Below are positions 7,203 through 17,512 of a DNA stretch of 64,000 nt, piece after piece. Location: assembly GCF_014647875.1 (NCBI RefSeq), contig NZ_BMQA01000033.1, forward strand, positions 23,847 to 87,846. Direction: 5' to 3'. The translations under genes were made by a program, and so were the position numbers. A model generated the notes under the pieces. The model was not told the origin of the DNA and ran no database searches. It saw only the letters and a list, made by a program, of their open reading frames with translations. Source of the DNA: Streptomyces brasiliensis (GTDB lineage Bacteria > Actinomycetota > Actinomycetes > Streptomycetales > Streptomycetaceae). Each line of letters opens with the position of its first letter. Position 1 is the first letter of the stretch.

Positions 7203-10200
7203 TCACTCGCTGTCGGCCGCGGCCGGGACGACCTCGATGGTCTTCGAGGTCGTGAGCGGCGCGAGCGAGCTGTCGTCGGTGTACGCGCGCATCGAGTCGT
7301 TCGTCACCGACACGGTCACCGTGCCGGGGCGCAGCGCGGTGAGCTTCCGGGTCTGCGGGTCGAGGATCGCCACCTTGCCCTCGTGGCGGGCTTCGGCGAC
7401 TGCTTCCTCCCCGCTGCCGATCGCCAGGTTGCGCGATCCGCTCCAGTCGACCGACATCGGGTACCGCAGCGGCACCACACGCGTGCCCGTCGACACGCCC
7501 TGCGGCTGCACGATGCTGCCCGAGAGCTGTGCGGTCCCCCTCACCTCGAGCGACTCAGGGGTGTTGAGCGTGATGGACTGCGCGAAGGCACGCACGTCGG
7601 CCTCGAGCCACTGCTGGTTCGCGTGCCGCTGCGAGTCGACGGACCAGTCCACCCACCCGGTGAAGCCACCGCGGTCCGGCGTGCCGTACGGGTCCTTGCC
7701 CGACGACGGCAGCACCGTGTACGGGACGCCCTCGATGCGGTGGACGTCGGCTATCTGGGCGTGGGATCCGACCATCGCGGCGCCCTTGCCCGTCGCGCCA
7801 CGGAAGTCCGTGAGCATCTTCTCGATGAGCGCGGCCTCGTCACGGTCGCCGAGCTGGCTGGCCTTCGTCTCGGCCGGGTCGTCCACCGGGTGGTGGGCGA
7901 AGACCATGACGTTGTGGACCGACTTGTCCTTCTCGGCGTCGGCGAGAGCCTGCTGGAGCATCGGGAGCTGGTCCCAGGCCGTCGCGCGCAGCGACCCGAG
8001 GGAGCTGGCGAGCAGGATGAACCGCGTGCCCTTGTGGTCGAACGTCCGGTACGGCCGGCCGAACTCGTTGGTGAAGTTCGTCAGGTCGGACTGGACGTTG
8101 TTGAGGCCGTAGGACTCGTGGTTGCCCGGCACGTAGTAGCAGGGGACCGAGCCGGCCTTCGGGTCCGGAGTGCTGTCCTCGGCCGGCTCCTGGCCGAGCA
8201 GGACGAGGTCGCATCCGGCGTCGGTGAGCACCTGGCGGGCCAGTGTGAGGTCCTGCGGCAGGCCGCGGTCGGTGATGTCGCCGTTCAGGACGATCAGGTC
8301 CGGACGGGTCTTGCGGATCCGCTGGATGGCGGCCGTCGCGACCTGGGTCAGCGCCGGATTGTCGGCCGTGAACTGCACGTCCGACAGCGTGGCGAACTTC
8401 CACGTGTGGGGGCCCTGGAGCAGCGAGCCGTCGTCGGAGACGAGCGCGTCGGGCTGCAGGTCGGGCTGGGCCGGCAGGTCGATCGACGTCGGGACGTCGG
8501 CCTCGACGCGGTCCAGGACGAACGTGCCCGCCTTCTGCTGGGCGACGCTCGTGTTGATGCCCTGGAAGCCCGAGACCGCGATCGGGAACTTCGTGTTCGC
8601 CGGCAGCGTGAAGGACGCGTACTGCCAGTCGTTGCTCGCGCTCAGACCGGTGCCGTAGACGCCGTTGCTCTTGCCGTCCGCGTCGACGTAGCTGATGTAG
8701 GTCAGACCGTTCGGCACGCTGATGCTCGACTTGATCCGCATCCGCAGGCGGAGCGGCTGGCCGGGCACCTGGATGCGCCCGGTCGCCGACGTCACCGTGA
8801 TGCCCACGTTGCGCATCGCGTTGAAGTCGATCCGCAGGCCGTCGGGGTCCGCCGAGAACGTCGTGGCCGCGGTGCTGTTGTTGCGCCAGCGGGCGAGCAC
8901 GTCGTCGTCGAAGTCGTAGACCGTCTTGGTCTGCACGCCGACCGTGATCGGGAGCTGGACCGACTTGCCGCCGACCGAGACCGTGAGGATCGTGCCCGCG
9001 TTGGTGAGCGGGGTGATCTTCAGCTTGCCGTTCACGGACTTGATGTCGACGACGCTGTGGTCGTAGTCGAGCGAGAGGTCCTGCGGGTCGATCGGAGCCG
9101 TGTAGCCCTGGGCGTCGCGGCCGGTCACGGAGACGGAGACCGCGTTGTCGGGCGTCGCGTCGGCGATCGACAGGCGCTGGGACGACAGCTCCACGCTGTT
9201 GACCGGGCCGAGGACGGTGACCTTCCTGGCCGCCTCCTCACTCCGCACACGAGCGCCGACCGTGATCGTGCCGCGCGCTGCGGCCGGGGCCGTGAGCGCG
9301 CCGCCCTTGACGGAGGCTCCGTCCGCGGACCAGTGCACGGACTGCGGGTCGACCGCCACCGGCGTCTCGTGGTCGTCGACGCCCTCCGCGACGAGCGCGC
9401 GGTGCAGCCCCGGGAAGACCTTCACGCCGCCATCGGCAGCCGCCGCACCGGGCGCGGGCTTGACGAGGAGCTGGTCCAGCTTGCCGTCGCCCTTCGCGAC
9501 GAACACCCCCACGCCGTTCGGGTCGTTGCGCTCATGGCCGTCGGACGGGACGTTCCGGACGGTCGCGGCGTCCTCGCCGAGGGCGCGGGCGACCATCGTG
9601 GTGGAGCCGCCGCCGTCGAGGTTGACCGCGGTCTCCACGCCCATCGCGGCGAGGTCACGCGCCTCCTTGTCGATCCCGACGCCGCCCTTGCCCGTGCCGC
9701 CCGGACCGTCCCAGGTCGCGAGCACGAGCGTCTTGCCGCCGTTCTTGAAGCCGAGCGCGGTGCGCGGGGCGATCGAGGTGTCGAGACCCTTGACGACCTG
9801 GCCGCCCGAGACGATGGTGCCGCCGTGGCCGAGCGCGAACTTCATCGTCTTGGCAACGTTGTCGGCGAGATCGTAGTCGAGCTTCACCGGGTCGCCGGGC
9901 TGCAGCACGCGCAGCGCGGTCGCCGCGGCCCCGCGCCCGACGAGCACGAAGGCGCCGTCCGGGATCGTCCCCGAGCCCGCCGGACCGTTCGGCGTGACCG
10001 ACACGACCGATCCGTCCTTGACCAGCACTTCGGCGATCTGGTCGTTGGCCACGCCGGTCAGGCCGCTGTTGCGGCTGTAGTCGCCCCACGCGGACGTGAA
10101 CGCGACCAGGCCGTCCGCGGGGACCCCGCCGCCGTTCGCGGCGTTGAGCGACAGGACCTTGTGGTCCGCGCCCGCGAAGTTCGCGTTCGCGTCGACGGTG

Positions 10201-10793
10201 AGGTCCACGAGCTGGGCGATGCCGTCCTTGCTGATGCCCACGTGCTGGCGGCCGCCGATGTCGGCGGACTTGACCAGTTGCCCGTTCTGAACCTCGCCGC
10301 CGAGCGCCGCGTTGGAGTTTCCGATGTCGAAGAACTCGCCGTTGACGCCCGCGACGGCGCCGGCCTTGTTGGCGGCCGTGCTGAGCGGCGCCCCGGACGC
10401 GACCGCTCCGGAGGTCAGCAGGTCCGTGCTGACCGCCCTGTTGGACAGGTCCACGTTCAGGAACTGTGCGTCGTACCAGCCCTTCTGGTCGAGCGCCTTC
10501 ACATGCTGCAGGTCGATCCCCGGACCGATCTTCTCGGACGTGTTGGTCAGGGGGATTCCGCCGGTGACGGGCGCACCGGTGGCCGGTGCACCGGTGACGG
10601 GCGCACCAGTGGTCTGAGCACCGGTGACCGGCACACCGGTGACCGGATCAATGTTGGCCGGAGCAACGGCGACGGGCGCGAGCGGGCCGCTGTCCGCGTA
10701 CGCGACGGTAGGTGCGGCGGCGAGCGCGGTCGCTGTGGCGAGCACGACCAGCAGTGGTCTCTTGCGTCGATGGTTCAAGACCATCAATCTCAT
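7203..10793 (-). CDS. Secreted phosphodiester glycosidase-metallophosphoesterase fusion protein
   Basis: A 1196-residue exported protein. Residues 1-33 form a signal peptide ending in AYA. Residues 51-80 are six pentapeptide repeats of the VTGAP type. A phosphodiester glycosidase (NAGPA) domain spans about 130-430, with GVNGEFFDIGN near 150 and the family signature VNLDGGGSTTM near 390. Ig-like/bacterial-Ig-type and possible carbohydrate-binding segments fill about 450-780. A calcineurin-type metallophosphoesterase follows at about 795-1020: FATLSDVQF, VLNGDITD, YVPGNHESYG, FAHHP and GSHAQ supply the metal ligands. A last Ig-like domain (TVSVTNDS) ends the protein. Together the enzymes could remove a sugar from a phosphodiester and hydrolyse the phosphate, for example on teichoic-acid-like polymers; that substrate is inference. 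The ATG at 10793 follows CGAGG. Confidence 0.85.
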   Translation of the reverse strand: MRLMVLNHRRKRPLLVVLATATALAAAPTVAYADSGPLAPVAVAPANIDPVTGVPVTGAQTTGAPVTGAPATGAPVTGGIPLTNTSEKIGPGIDLQHVKALDQKGWYDAQFLNVDLSNRAVSTDLLTSGAVASGAPLSTAANKAGAVAGVNGEFFDIGNSNAALGGEVQNGQLVKSADIGGRQHVGISKDGIAQLVDLTVDANANFAGADHKVLSLNAANGGGVPADGLVAFTSAWGDYSRNSGLTGVANDQIAEVLVKDGSVVSVTPNGPAGSGTIPDGAFVLVGRGAAATALRVLQPGDPVKLDYDLADNVAKTMKFALGHGGTIVSGGQVVKGLDTSIAPRTALGFKNGGKTLVLATWDGPGGTGKGGVGIDKEARDLAAMGVETAVNLDGGGSTTMVARALGEDAATVRNVPSDGHERNDPNGVGVFVAKGDGKLDQLLVKPAPGAAAADGGVKVFPGLHRALVAEGVDDHETPVAVDPQSVHWSADGASVKGGALTAPAAARGTITVGARVRSEEAARKVTVLGPVNSVELSSQRLSIADATPDNAVSVSVTGRDAQGYTAPIDPQDLSLDYDHSVVDIKSVNGKLKITPLTNAGTILTVSVGGKSVQLPITVGVQTKTVYDFDDDVLARWRNNSTAATTFSADPDGLRIDFNAMRNVGITVTSATGRIQVPGQPLRLRMRIKSSISVPNGLTYISYVDADGKSNGVYGTGLSASNDWQYASFTLPANTKFPIAVSGFQGINTSVAQQKAGTFVLDRVEADVPTSIDLPAQPDLQPDALVSDDGSLLQGPHTWKFATLSDVQFTADNPALTQVATAAIQRIRKTRPDLIVLNGDITDRGLPQDLTLARQVLTDAGCDLVLLGQEPAEDSTPDPKAGSVPCYYVPGNHESYGLNNVQSDLTNFTNEFGRPYRTFDHKGTRFILLASSLGSLRATAWDQLPMLQQALADAEKDKSVHNVMVFAHHPVDDPAETKASQLGDRDEAALIEKMLTDFRGATGKGAAMVGSHAQIADVHRIEGVPYTVLPSSGKDPYGTPDRGGFTGWVDWSVDSQRHANQQWLEADVRAFAQSITLNTPESLEVRGTAQLSGSIVQPQGVSTGTRVVPLRYPMSVDWSGSRNLAIGSGEEAVAEARHEGKVAILDPQTRKLTALRPGTVTVSVTNDSMRAYTDDSSLAPLTTSKTIEVVPAAADSE
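10554..10643 (-). repeat. In-frame 15-bp tandem repeats (six copies)
   Basis: Six degenerate 15-bp units encode the pentapeptides VTGVP, VTGAQ, TTGAP, VTGAP, ATGAP and VTGGI just after the signal peptide of the large secreted protein. They look like a flexible linker or wall-spanning stem. Near-identical units make copy-number variation between strains likely. Confidence 0.85.
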
Positions 10794-11035
10794 GGGAACC
10801 TCGGGTCAGGAAAGGAAGCGGGGAAAACTCTCCCGCTACGCCCATTTCGATCATGGGTGCATACCCGATTACAAAGATCGACCGATACGTGCGAACGACG
10901 CCATTGCGAGCCGTCGGTTAACGCTGGCTGTAAGTTGCATCTTTCCTCGCGGCGGAATGCCGGTGTTCGCCGTGTGCACCTGCGACGTGATGCCCCGTCA
11001 GGAACGGCCGGCGGCCGGACCCGCCCCCTCGGTAC

Positions 11036-12403
<1,368 letters not shown>

Positions 12404-12428
12404 GGGATCTCCTCAGGAAGGGGGTGAT

Positions 12429-12466
12429 GGGGCACCCGGGCGCCGGGCGTCCGGATCGGGTGCCCC
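12429..12466 (-). terminator. Hairpin between glyA and sdaA
   Basis: The 10-bp arms GGGGCACCCG and CGGGTGCCCC are separated by an 18-nt loop, just past the glyA stop. On the minus strand it could end or attenuate the riboswitch-controlled transcript before sdaA, or protect the glyA 3' end. Confidence 0.55.
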
Positions 12467-12476
12467 CACCGGGGAA

Positions 12477-13742
12477 CTACTTGTTCAGACCGGGGTACAG
12501 CGGGTGCTTCTCGGTCAGGGCGAGGATCCGGCCCCGGAGCGCCGCAGCGTCGTACGACGGCTTCAGCGCTTCCGCGATCACGTCGGCGACCTCGGCGAAG
12601 TCCTCGGCGAGGAAGCCGCGGGTCGCCAGGGCCGGCGTGCCGATGCGCAGGCCGGACGTGACCATCGGCGGACGCGGGTCGTTCGGGACCGCGTTGCGGT
12701 TGACCGTGATGCCGACCTCGTCCAGCCGGTCCTCGGCCTGCTGTCCGTCCAGCTCGGACTCGCGCAGGTCGACCAGGATCAGATGCACGTCGGTGCCGCC
12801 GGACAGCACGTTCACCCCGGCCGCGCGGGCGTCCGGAGCGGTCAGCCGCTCGGCGAGGATCTTCGCGCCCTCGACCGTACGGCGCTGGCGCTCCTTGAAC
12901 TCCTCCGACGCGGCGATCTTGAAGGAGACCGCCTTGGCCGCGATCACGTGCTCCAGGGGGCCGCCCTGGAAGCCCGGGAAGACGGACGAGTTCAGCTTCT
13001 TCGCGAAGTCCTTCTTCGCCAGGATGATGCCACCGCGCGGGCCGCCCAGCGTCTTGTGCGTGGTGGAGGTGACGACGTCGGCGAAGGGCACCGGGTTCGG
13101 GTGGAGGCCGGCGGCCACCAGACCCGCGAAGTGCGCCATGTCGACCCACAGGTACGCCCCGACCTCGTCGGCGATCCGGCGGAACTCGGCGAAGTCCAGC
13201 TGCCGCGGGTACGCCGACCAGCCCGCGATGATCACCTTCGGGCGGTGCTCCTTGGCCAGCCGCTCCAGCTCGGCCAGGTCGACCAGGCCGGTCTCGGCGT
13301 CCACGTGGTACGCGACCACGTCGAACTGCTTGCCGGAGAAGTTCAGCCGCATCCCGTGGGTGAGGTGGCCGCCGTGGGCCAGGTCCAGACCGAGGATGGT
13401 GTCGCCGGGCTGGGCCAGCGCGAACAGCGCGGCCTGGTTGGCGGAGGCACCCGAGTGGGGCTGCACGTTGGCGTACTCGGCGCCGAACAGCTCCTTGACC
13501 CGGTCGATGGCCAACTGCTCGGTGACGTCGACGTACTCGCAGCCGCCGTAGTAGCGGCGGCCCGGGTAGCCCTCGGCGTACTTGTTGGTGAGGACCGAGC
13601 CCTGCGCCTCCATGACCGCGACGGGAGCGAAGTTCTCCGACGCGATCATCTCCAGCGTGGACTGCTGGCGGTGCAGCTCGGAGTCGACCGCGGCGGCCAC
13701 CTCCGGGTCGACCTCGTGCAGGGGGGTGTTCAGAAGTGACAT
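12477..13742 (-). CDS. glyA: Serine hydroxymethyltransferase
   Basis: A 421-residue PLP enzyme of the fold-type I SHMT family, interconverting serine and glycine with tetrahydrofolate. Visible motifs are ASENFAPVAVMEAQGS near the N-terminus, YYGGCEYVDVTE, HGGHLTHG, and the PLP-lysine segment VVTSTTHKTLGGPRGG at about residue 225. It lies 13 bp downstream of gcvH and is read with the glycine-cleavage genes, so this copy is probably dedicated to glycine catabolism rather than biosynthesis; a second glyA elsewhere is likely. Confidence 0.96.
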   Translation of the reverse strand: MSLLNTPLHEVDPEVAAAVDSELHRQQSTLEMIASENFAPVAVMEAQGSVLTNKYAEGYPGRRYYGGCEYVDVTEQLAIDRVKELFGAEYANVQPHSGASANQAALFALAQPGDTILGLDLAHGGHLTHGMRLNFSGKQFDVVAYHVDAETGLVDLAELERLAKEHRPKVIIAGWSAYPRQLDFAEFRRIADEVGAYLWVDMAHFAGLVAAGLHPNPVPFADVVTSTTHKTLGGPRGGIILAKKDFAKKLNSSVFPGFQGGPLEHVIAAKAVSFKIAASEEFKERQRRTVEGAKILAERLTAPDARAAGVNVLSGGTDVHLILVDLRESELDGQQAEDRLDEVGITVNRNAVPNDPRPPMVTSGLRIGTPALATRGFLAEDFAEVADVIAEALKPSYDAAALRGRILALTEKHPLYPGLNK

Positions 13743-13755
13743 GCTCTACGACCTC

Positions 13756-14133
13756 TCAGCCGGCGGTGTGGGCGGCGTACTCGTCGGCGGAGAGCAGGTC
13801 GCCCGGCTCCTCCGCGACGCGCACCTTGAAAAGCCAGCCGCCTTCGAAGGGGGCCGAGTTCACCAGCGACGGGTCGGTCACCACGTCCTCGTTGATCTCC
13901 GTGACCTCACCGCTGACCGGCGAGTAGAGGTCGCTGACGGACTTGGTCGACTCCAGCTCGCCGCAGGCCTCGCCCGCGGTGACCGTGGAGCCGACGTCCG
14001 GGAGCTGGGCGTAGACGACATCGCCGAGCGCGTTGGCCGCGAACTCGGTGATGCCGACCGTCGAGACGCCGTCCTCGGCGGCCGACAGCCACTCGTGCTC
14101 CTTGCTGTAACGCAGCTGCTGGGGGTTGCTCAT
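13756..14133 (-). CDS. gcvH: Glycine cleavage system H protein
   Basis: A 125-residue lipoyl carrier. The lipoylation site is ELESTKSVSDLYSPVSGE, with the modified lysine at about residue 62. The N-terminal YSKEHEWL is typical. The ATG at 14133 is preceded by AGGAGA; longer frames upstream are not needed. It shuttles the aminomethyl group between P, T and L proteins. It lies between gcvT and glyA in the riboswitch-controlled row. Confidence 0.96.
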   Translation of the reverse strand: MSNPQQLRYSKEHEWLSAAEDGVSTVGITEFAANALGDVVYAQLPDVGSTVTAGEACGELESTKSVSDLYSPVSGEVTEINEDVVTDPSLVNSAPFEGGWLFKVRVAEEPGDLLSADEYAAHTAG

Positions 14134-14242
14134 GGCCTGAATTCTCCTGTACGCGGGGGAGTGCTGGTGAATGGGGGACTCGAGTGACTGCTCGTGAGCA
14201 GGTGAAACATGCGCAGGGTCACACCGTGACCGCGCCCAGTGT

Positions 14243-15379
14243 CTACTTCTGCCGCTTGTAGAAGGGCAGCGCCACGACCTCGTACGGCTCGTGACTGCCC
14301 CGGATGTCCACACCGACGCCCGCCGTCCCTGGCGCCGCGTGCGCCGCGTCGACGTACGCCATGGCGATGGGCCTGCCCAGCGTCGGCGAGGGGGCGCCCG
14401 AGGTGACCTCGCCGATCACCTCGCCACCGGCGACGACCGGGTACCCCGCGCGCGGGACCCGGCGGCCCTCGGCGATCAGGCCGACCAGGACGCGCGGCGG
14501 GTTCGCCTCGGCGCGGGACGCGGCCTCGGCCAGCGCCTCGCGGCCCACGAAGTCGCCCTCCTTGTCGAACTTCACGACCCGGCCGAGCCCTGCGTCGAAC
14601 GGGGTCAGGGAGGTGTTCAGCTCGTGCCCGTACAGCGGCATGCCCGCCTCCAGGCGCAGCGTGTCCCGGCAGGACAGACCGCAGGGGACCAGCCCGGCGC
14701 TCTCGCCCGCCCTGGTCAGCGCGCGCCACAGTTCCACGGCGTGCTCCGGCGCCACGAACAGCTCGAAGCCGTCCTCACCGGTGTAGCCGGTGCGCGCGAT
14801 CAGCGCGGGGACACCGGCGACGGTGCCGGGCAGGCCCGCGTAGTACTTCAGGCCGTCCAGGTCGGCGTCGGTGACCGACTTGAGGATCGCGGGGGACTCG
14901 GGGCCCTGTACGGCGATCAGCGCGTAGTTGTCCCGGTCGTCGCGGACCTCGGCGTCGAAGCCGGCAGCCCGCTCGACGAGCGCGTCGAGGACCACCTGGG
15001 CGTTGGAGGCGTTGGCCACGACCATGTACTCGGCCTCGGCCAGCCGGTAGACGATCAGGTCGTCCAGGATGCCGCCGTCGGCCCGGCAGATCATGGTGTA
15101 GCGGGCACGGCCGACGCCGACGGAGGCGATGTTGCCGACCAGGGCGTGGTTCAGCAGCTGGGCGGCCTGCGGTCCGGTGACGGTGATCTCGCCCATGTGG
15201 GAAAGGTCGAACAGGCCGGCCCGGGTGCGCACGGCGATGTGCTCGTCGCGCTCGGAGCCGTAGCGCAGGGGCATGTCCCAGCCGGCGAAGTCGGTCATCG
15301 TCGCGCCGAGGGAACGGTGCAGCGCGTCGAGCGCGGTGCGGCGAACTCCGGGGAATGCTGAGGATTCGGTACTGCTCAT
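14243..15379 (-). CDS. gcvT: Glycine cleavage system T protein (aminomethyltransferase)
   Basis: A 378-residue folate-binding aminomethyltransferase. MTDFAGWDMPLRYG near the N-terminus, LFDLSHMGEITVTG, and RTGYTGEDGFELFV are diagnostic of GcvT. The ATG at 15379 is chosen because the frame further upstream runs into the riboswitch expression platform. It is the first gene after the tandem glycine riboswitch. The decarboxylating P protein gene is absent from the window, so the cleavage system is split between loci. Confidence 0.95.
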   Translation of the reverse strand: MSSTESSAFPGVRRTALDALHRSLGATMTDFAGWDMPLRYGSERDEHIAVRTRAGLFDLSHMGEITVTGPQAAQLLNHALVGNIASVGVGRARYTMICRADGGILDDLIVYRLAEAEYMVVANASNAQVVLDALVERAAGFDAEVRDDRDNYALIAVQGPESPAILKSVTDADLDGLKYYAGLPGTVAGVPALIARTGYTGEDGFELFVAPEHAVELWRALTRAGESAGLVPCGLSCRDTLRLEAGMPLYGHELNTSLTPFDAGLGRVVKFDKEGDFVGREALAEAASRAEANPPRVLVGLIAEGRRVPRAGYPVVAGGEVIGEVTSGAPSPTLGRPIAMAYVDAAHAAPGTAGVGVDIRGSHEPYEVVALPFYKRQK

Positions 15380-15420
15380 CGGACGGTCGTCTCCCAGGAA
15401 ATGACGGGCGAGGTCGTTCC

Positions 15421-15620
15421 TCCCCATCTGTCATCGGAACCTGAGAGGTTCGCCATGACCACCTGGGACGACGGTCACGGCTTGCACCTTGGGTGGAGCC
15501 ACTGTGGCAGCGGCCCGCTTTTCAGATGTGCCTCGCCCGCGCGGTAACGGGGCCTGAGAGATTCAAGGGAGGGACTTGCTCCTTCGGCGCCCCGGTGACG
15601 TACTGCCGGGGACTCTCCCG
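15421..15620 (-). ncRNA. Tandem glycine riboswitch upstream of gcvT
   Basis: On the minus strand two glycine aptamers follow each other. Aptamer 1 runs from GGGAGAGTCC (15619-15610) through GCGCCGAAGGAGCAAG to AATCTCTCAGGCCCC. Aptamer 2 includes GGTGCAAGCC and GGCGAACCTCTCAGGTTCC and ends near GACAGATGGGGAGG just before gcvT. The repeated CTCTCAGG segment and the GCCGAAGGAGCAA core are strongly conserved glycine-riboswitch signatures. In this arrangement glycine normally switches the cleavage genes on. Exact ends are approximate. Confidence 0.93.
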
Positions 15621-15805
15621 CGCGGATTCAAGCGGCCGGTATGCAGTTGGCGCGGACATCATTGCACGCCCGGCCGCCGCGCGGCAGGCCACCTCTGTAA
15701 CCAGCCTGTGGCACTACGCGTACAAAACCCGGGACACCGAGTATTACCTTCTCTTTACACTCGACGGGCAGGGGACCCTCCGAGCCCAGGGGAGGACGAT
15801 TCACG

Positions 15806-16474
15806 GTGAACAGGACCACGGCGTACGCCACGACGACGGGCCTCGCACTGCCGAAGCGGCCCGCCGCACCGGCCCGCGAGCGCTGCGCCGAACATCCGGC
15901 CCCCGTACTCCGCGACCTGCGCGAACGCTCCGGCCGCAGCCCGCACCACCTTCTCTTCGGCCCCCGCGACCTGGTCGTGATCACGGGCCTGCCGGGCAGC
16001 GGCAAGTCGACCCTGATGCACCGCGCGGTCCACGGCGTCCGCGTCGACTCGCAGGACACCCGCGACCGCTGGGACGCCCGCACCCCGCGCCTCCTCCCCT
16101 ACACCCTCTACCGCCCCCTGGTCCGCCTGGCCCACTTCGCCGGACTGCGCCGCGCCCTTCGCTCCGGTGCGGGCGTCGTCGTGCACGACTGCGGCACCCA
16201 GGCCTGGGTGCGCGGCTGGCTGGCCCGCGAGGCCCGCCGCCGCGGCGGCACTCTGCACCTGCTGCTCCTGGACGTCACCCCGGACACGGCACTCGAGGGC
16301 CAGCGCGAGCGCGGCCGGGGCGTCTCGCGCTACGCCTTCCTGCGCCACCGCAGGGCGGCCGGCCGGCTGCTGCGCTCCGTGGAGCAGGGCACCCTGCCCG
16401 AGGGTTGCGGTTCGGCGGTGCTGCTCGACCGGGACGCGGCGGACGTCCTGCGCCGGATCGGCTTCTCGGATTGA
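15806..16474 (+). CDS. P-loop ATPase/kinase-like protein
   Basis: A 222-residue cytoplasmic protein with a Walker A motif GLPGSGKST at residues 61-69 and a downstream VVVHDCGT strand that could serve as Walker B. RRGGTLHLLLLDVTPDTALEGQ is like the region of small-molecule or nucleic-acid kinases that follows the lid, so a zeta-toxin/AAA_33-type kinase is a reasonable guess. A GTG start behind GGAGGA is used. It diverges from the glycine-riboswitch operon and is followed by two SseB-like genes. No substrate can be named. Confidence 0.75.
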   Translation: MNRTTAYATTTGLALPKRPAAPARERCAEHPAPVLRDLRERSGRSPHHLLFGPRDLVVITGLPGSGKSTLMHRAVHGVRVDSQDTRDRWDARTPRLLPYTLYRPLVRLAHFAGLRRALRSGAGVVVHDCGTQAWVRGWLAREARRRGGTLHLLLLDVTPDTALEGQRERGRGVSRYAFLRHRRAAGRLLRSVEQGTLPEGCGSAVLLDRDAADVLRRIGFSD

Positions 16475-16540
16475 GGGGCTGTCACCGGTACCCGCTAGCC
16501 TTTTCAGCCACACCAGTGGTTCCCAGCAGGCGGTAGGCAC

Positions 16541-17332
16541 ATGGACTTCCCGGCGGACTTTCCCACGGACTTCCCGGCACAGGCGCACCCCCATCCACAC
16601 GGCGGATGGCCCGGCAACGAACTCGAGGAGGTCCTCTCGGCCTCCCTCGGCGTCCCGTCGGCCGGCGGCCGCATCGTCGAGGTCCTGGGCCGCAGCTTCG
16701 TCTGGATACCCCTGCCGTCCGGCGGCGGTCCGCACAGCGGCCCGCTGGACCTGCCCACGACGGACATCGGCGGCCAGGTGTACGTCCCGGTCTTCAGCTC
16801 CGAGGAGCAGTTCCAGCAGGTGGTCGGCTCCCACATGTCGTACACCATCGCCCCGGCGGTCGAGTTCGCCCGCGGTCTGCCCCCGCAGGTGGGCATCGCC
16901 GTCAACCCGGGCGGCGTGGTGGGCGTCCCGCTGCCGCCGGAGGCGGTGGCCGAACTCTGCCGGGCGGGCCGCACCCCGCTCGACGGCGCCGCGAGCGGCG
17001 GCCGGGTCCGCCTCTTCGAACCCGACTGGCAGGACGACCCGGTCGACTTCCTCGCTGCGGCCTCCGCGGAGTTCGCGGCGACGGGCGTGGTCGCCACGGC
17101 CCGCCGCTGCCTGGCCGCGATAGAGACGGCGGACCCGGTGATGTTCGTAGGAGTCGAACTCTCCCAGTGGGAGGGCGACCTGAGAGCCCGCCCCCTGGAA
17201 GCCCTGGGCAAGGCCCTCGGCAAGGTCCCGGTCCAGTGGCCGGTGAACCTGGTCCTCCTGGACGTCGCGGAGGACCCGGTGGGCCACTGGATGAGGCAGC
17301 ACGTACGGCCGTTCTACCAGTACGGCCACTAG
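16541..17332 (+). CDS. SseB-like protein (first copy)
   Basis: A 263-residue cytoplasmic protein with features of the SseB family: an N-terminal domain with GRSFVWIPLPSG, VYVPVFSSEEQF and GIAVNPGG, and a C-terminal domain containing VQWPVNLVLLDVAEDPVGHWM. The family is named after E. coli sseB, whose overproduction gives enhanced serine sensitivity; the biochemical role is unknown. A His/Pro-rich stretch (AHPHPHGG) near the N-terminus is unusual. It lies 66 bp after the P-loop gene and next to the serine/glycine operon. Confidence 0.78.
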   Translation: MDFPADFPTDFPAQAHPHPHGGWPGNELEEVLSASLGVPSAGGRIVEVLGRSFVWIPLPSGGGPHSGPLDLPTTDIGGQVYVPVFSSEEQFQQVVGSHMSYTIAPAVEFARGLPPQVGIAVNPGGVVGVPLPPEAVAELCRAGRTPLDGAASGGRVRLFEPDWQDDPVDFLAAASAEFAATGVVATARRCLAAIETADPVMFVGVELSQWEGDLRARPLEALGKALGKVPVQWPVNLVLLDVAEDPVGHWMRQHVRPFYQYGH

Positions 17333-17512
17333 CAGCCCACCCAGGGGCAGCCGACCCGGGGACGCGGGGTTGTATCGACATGCGGCTCCGCCGCGTGGGC
17401 GCGGCAAGCCACAACGCACCCGTACCCGCCGACGAACACAAGGCCCCGAGCCGGTGGGCGCTTAAGCTGTTCGCCAACGCGGGGCAACTTCTCAAAGAGG
17501 GCGGTACGAAAG

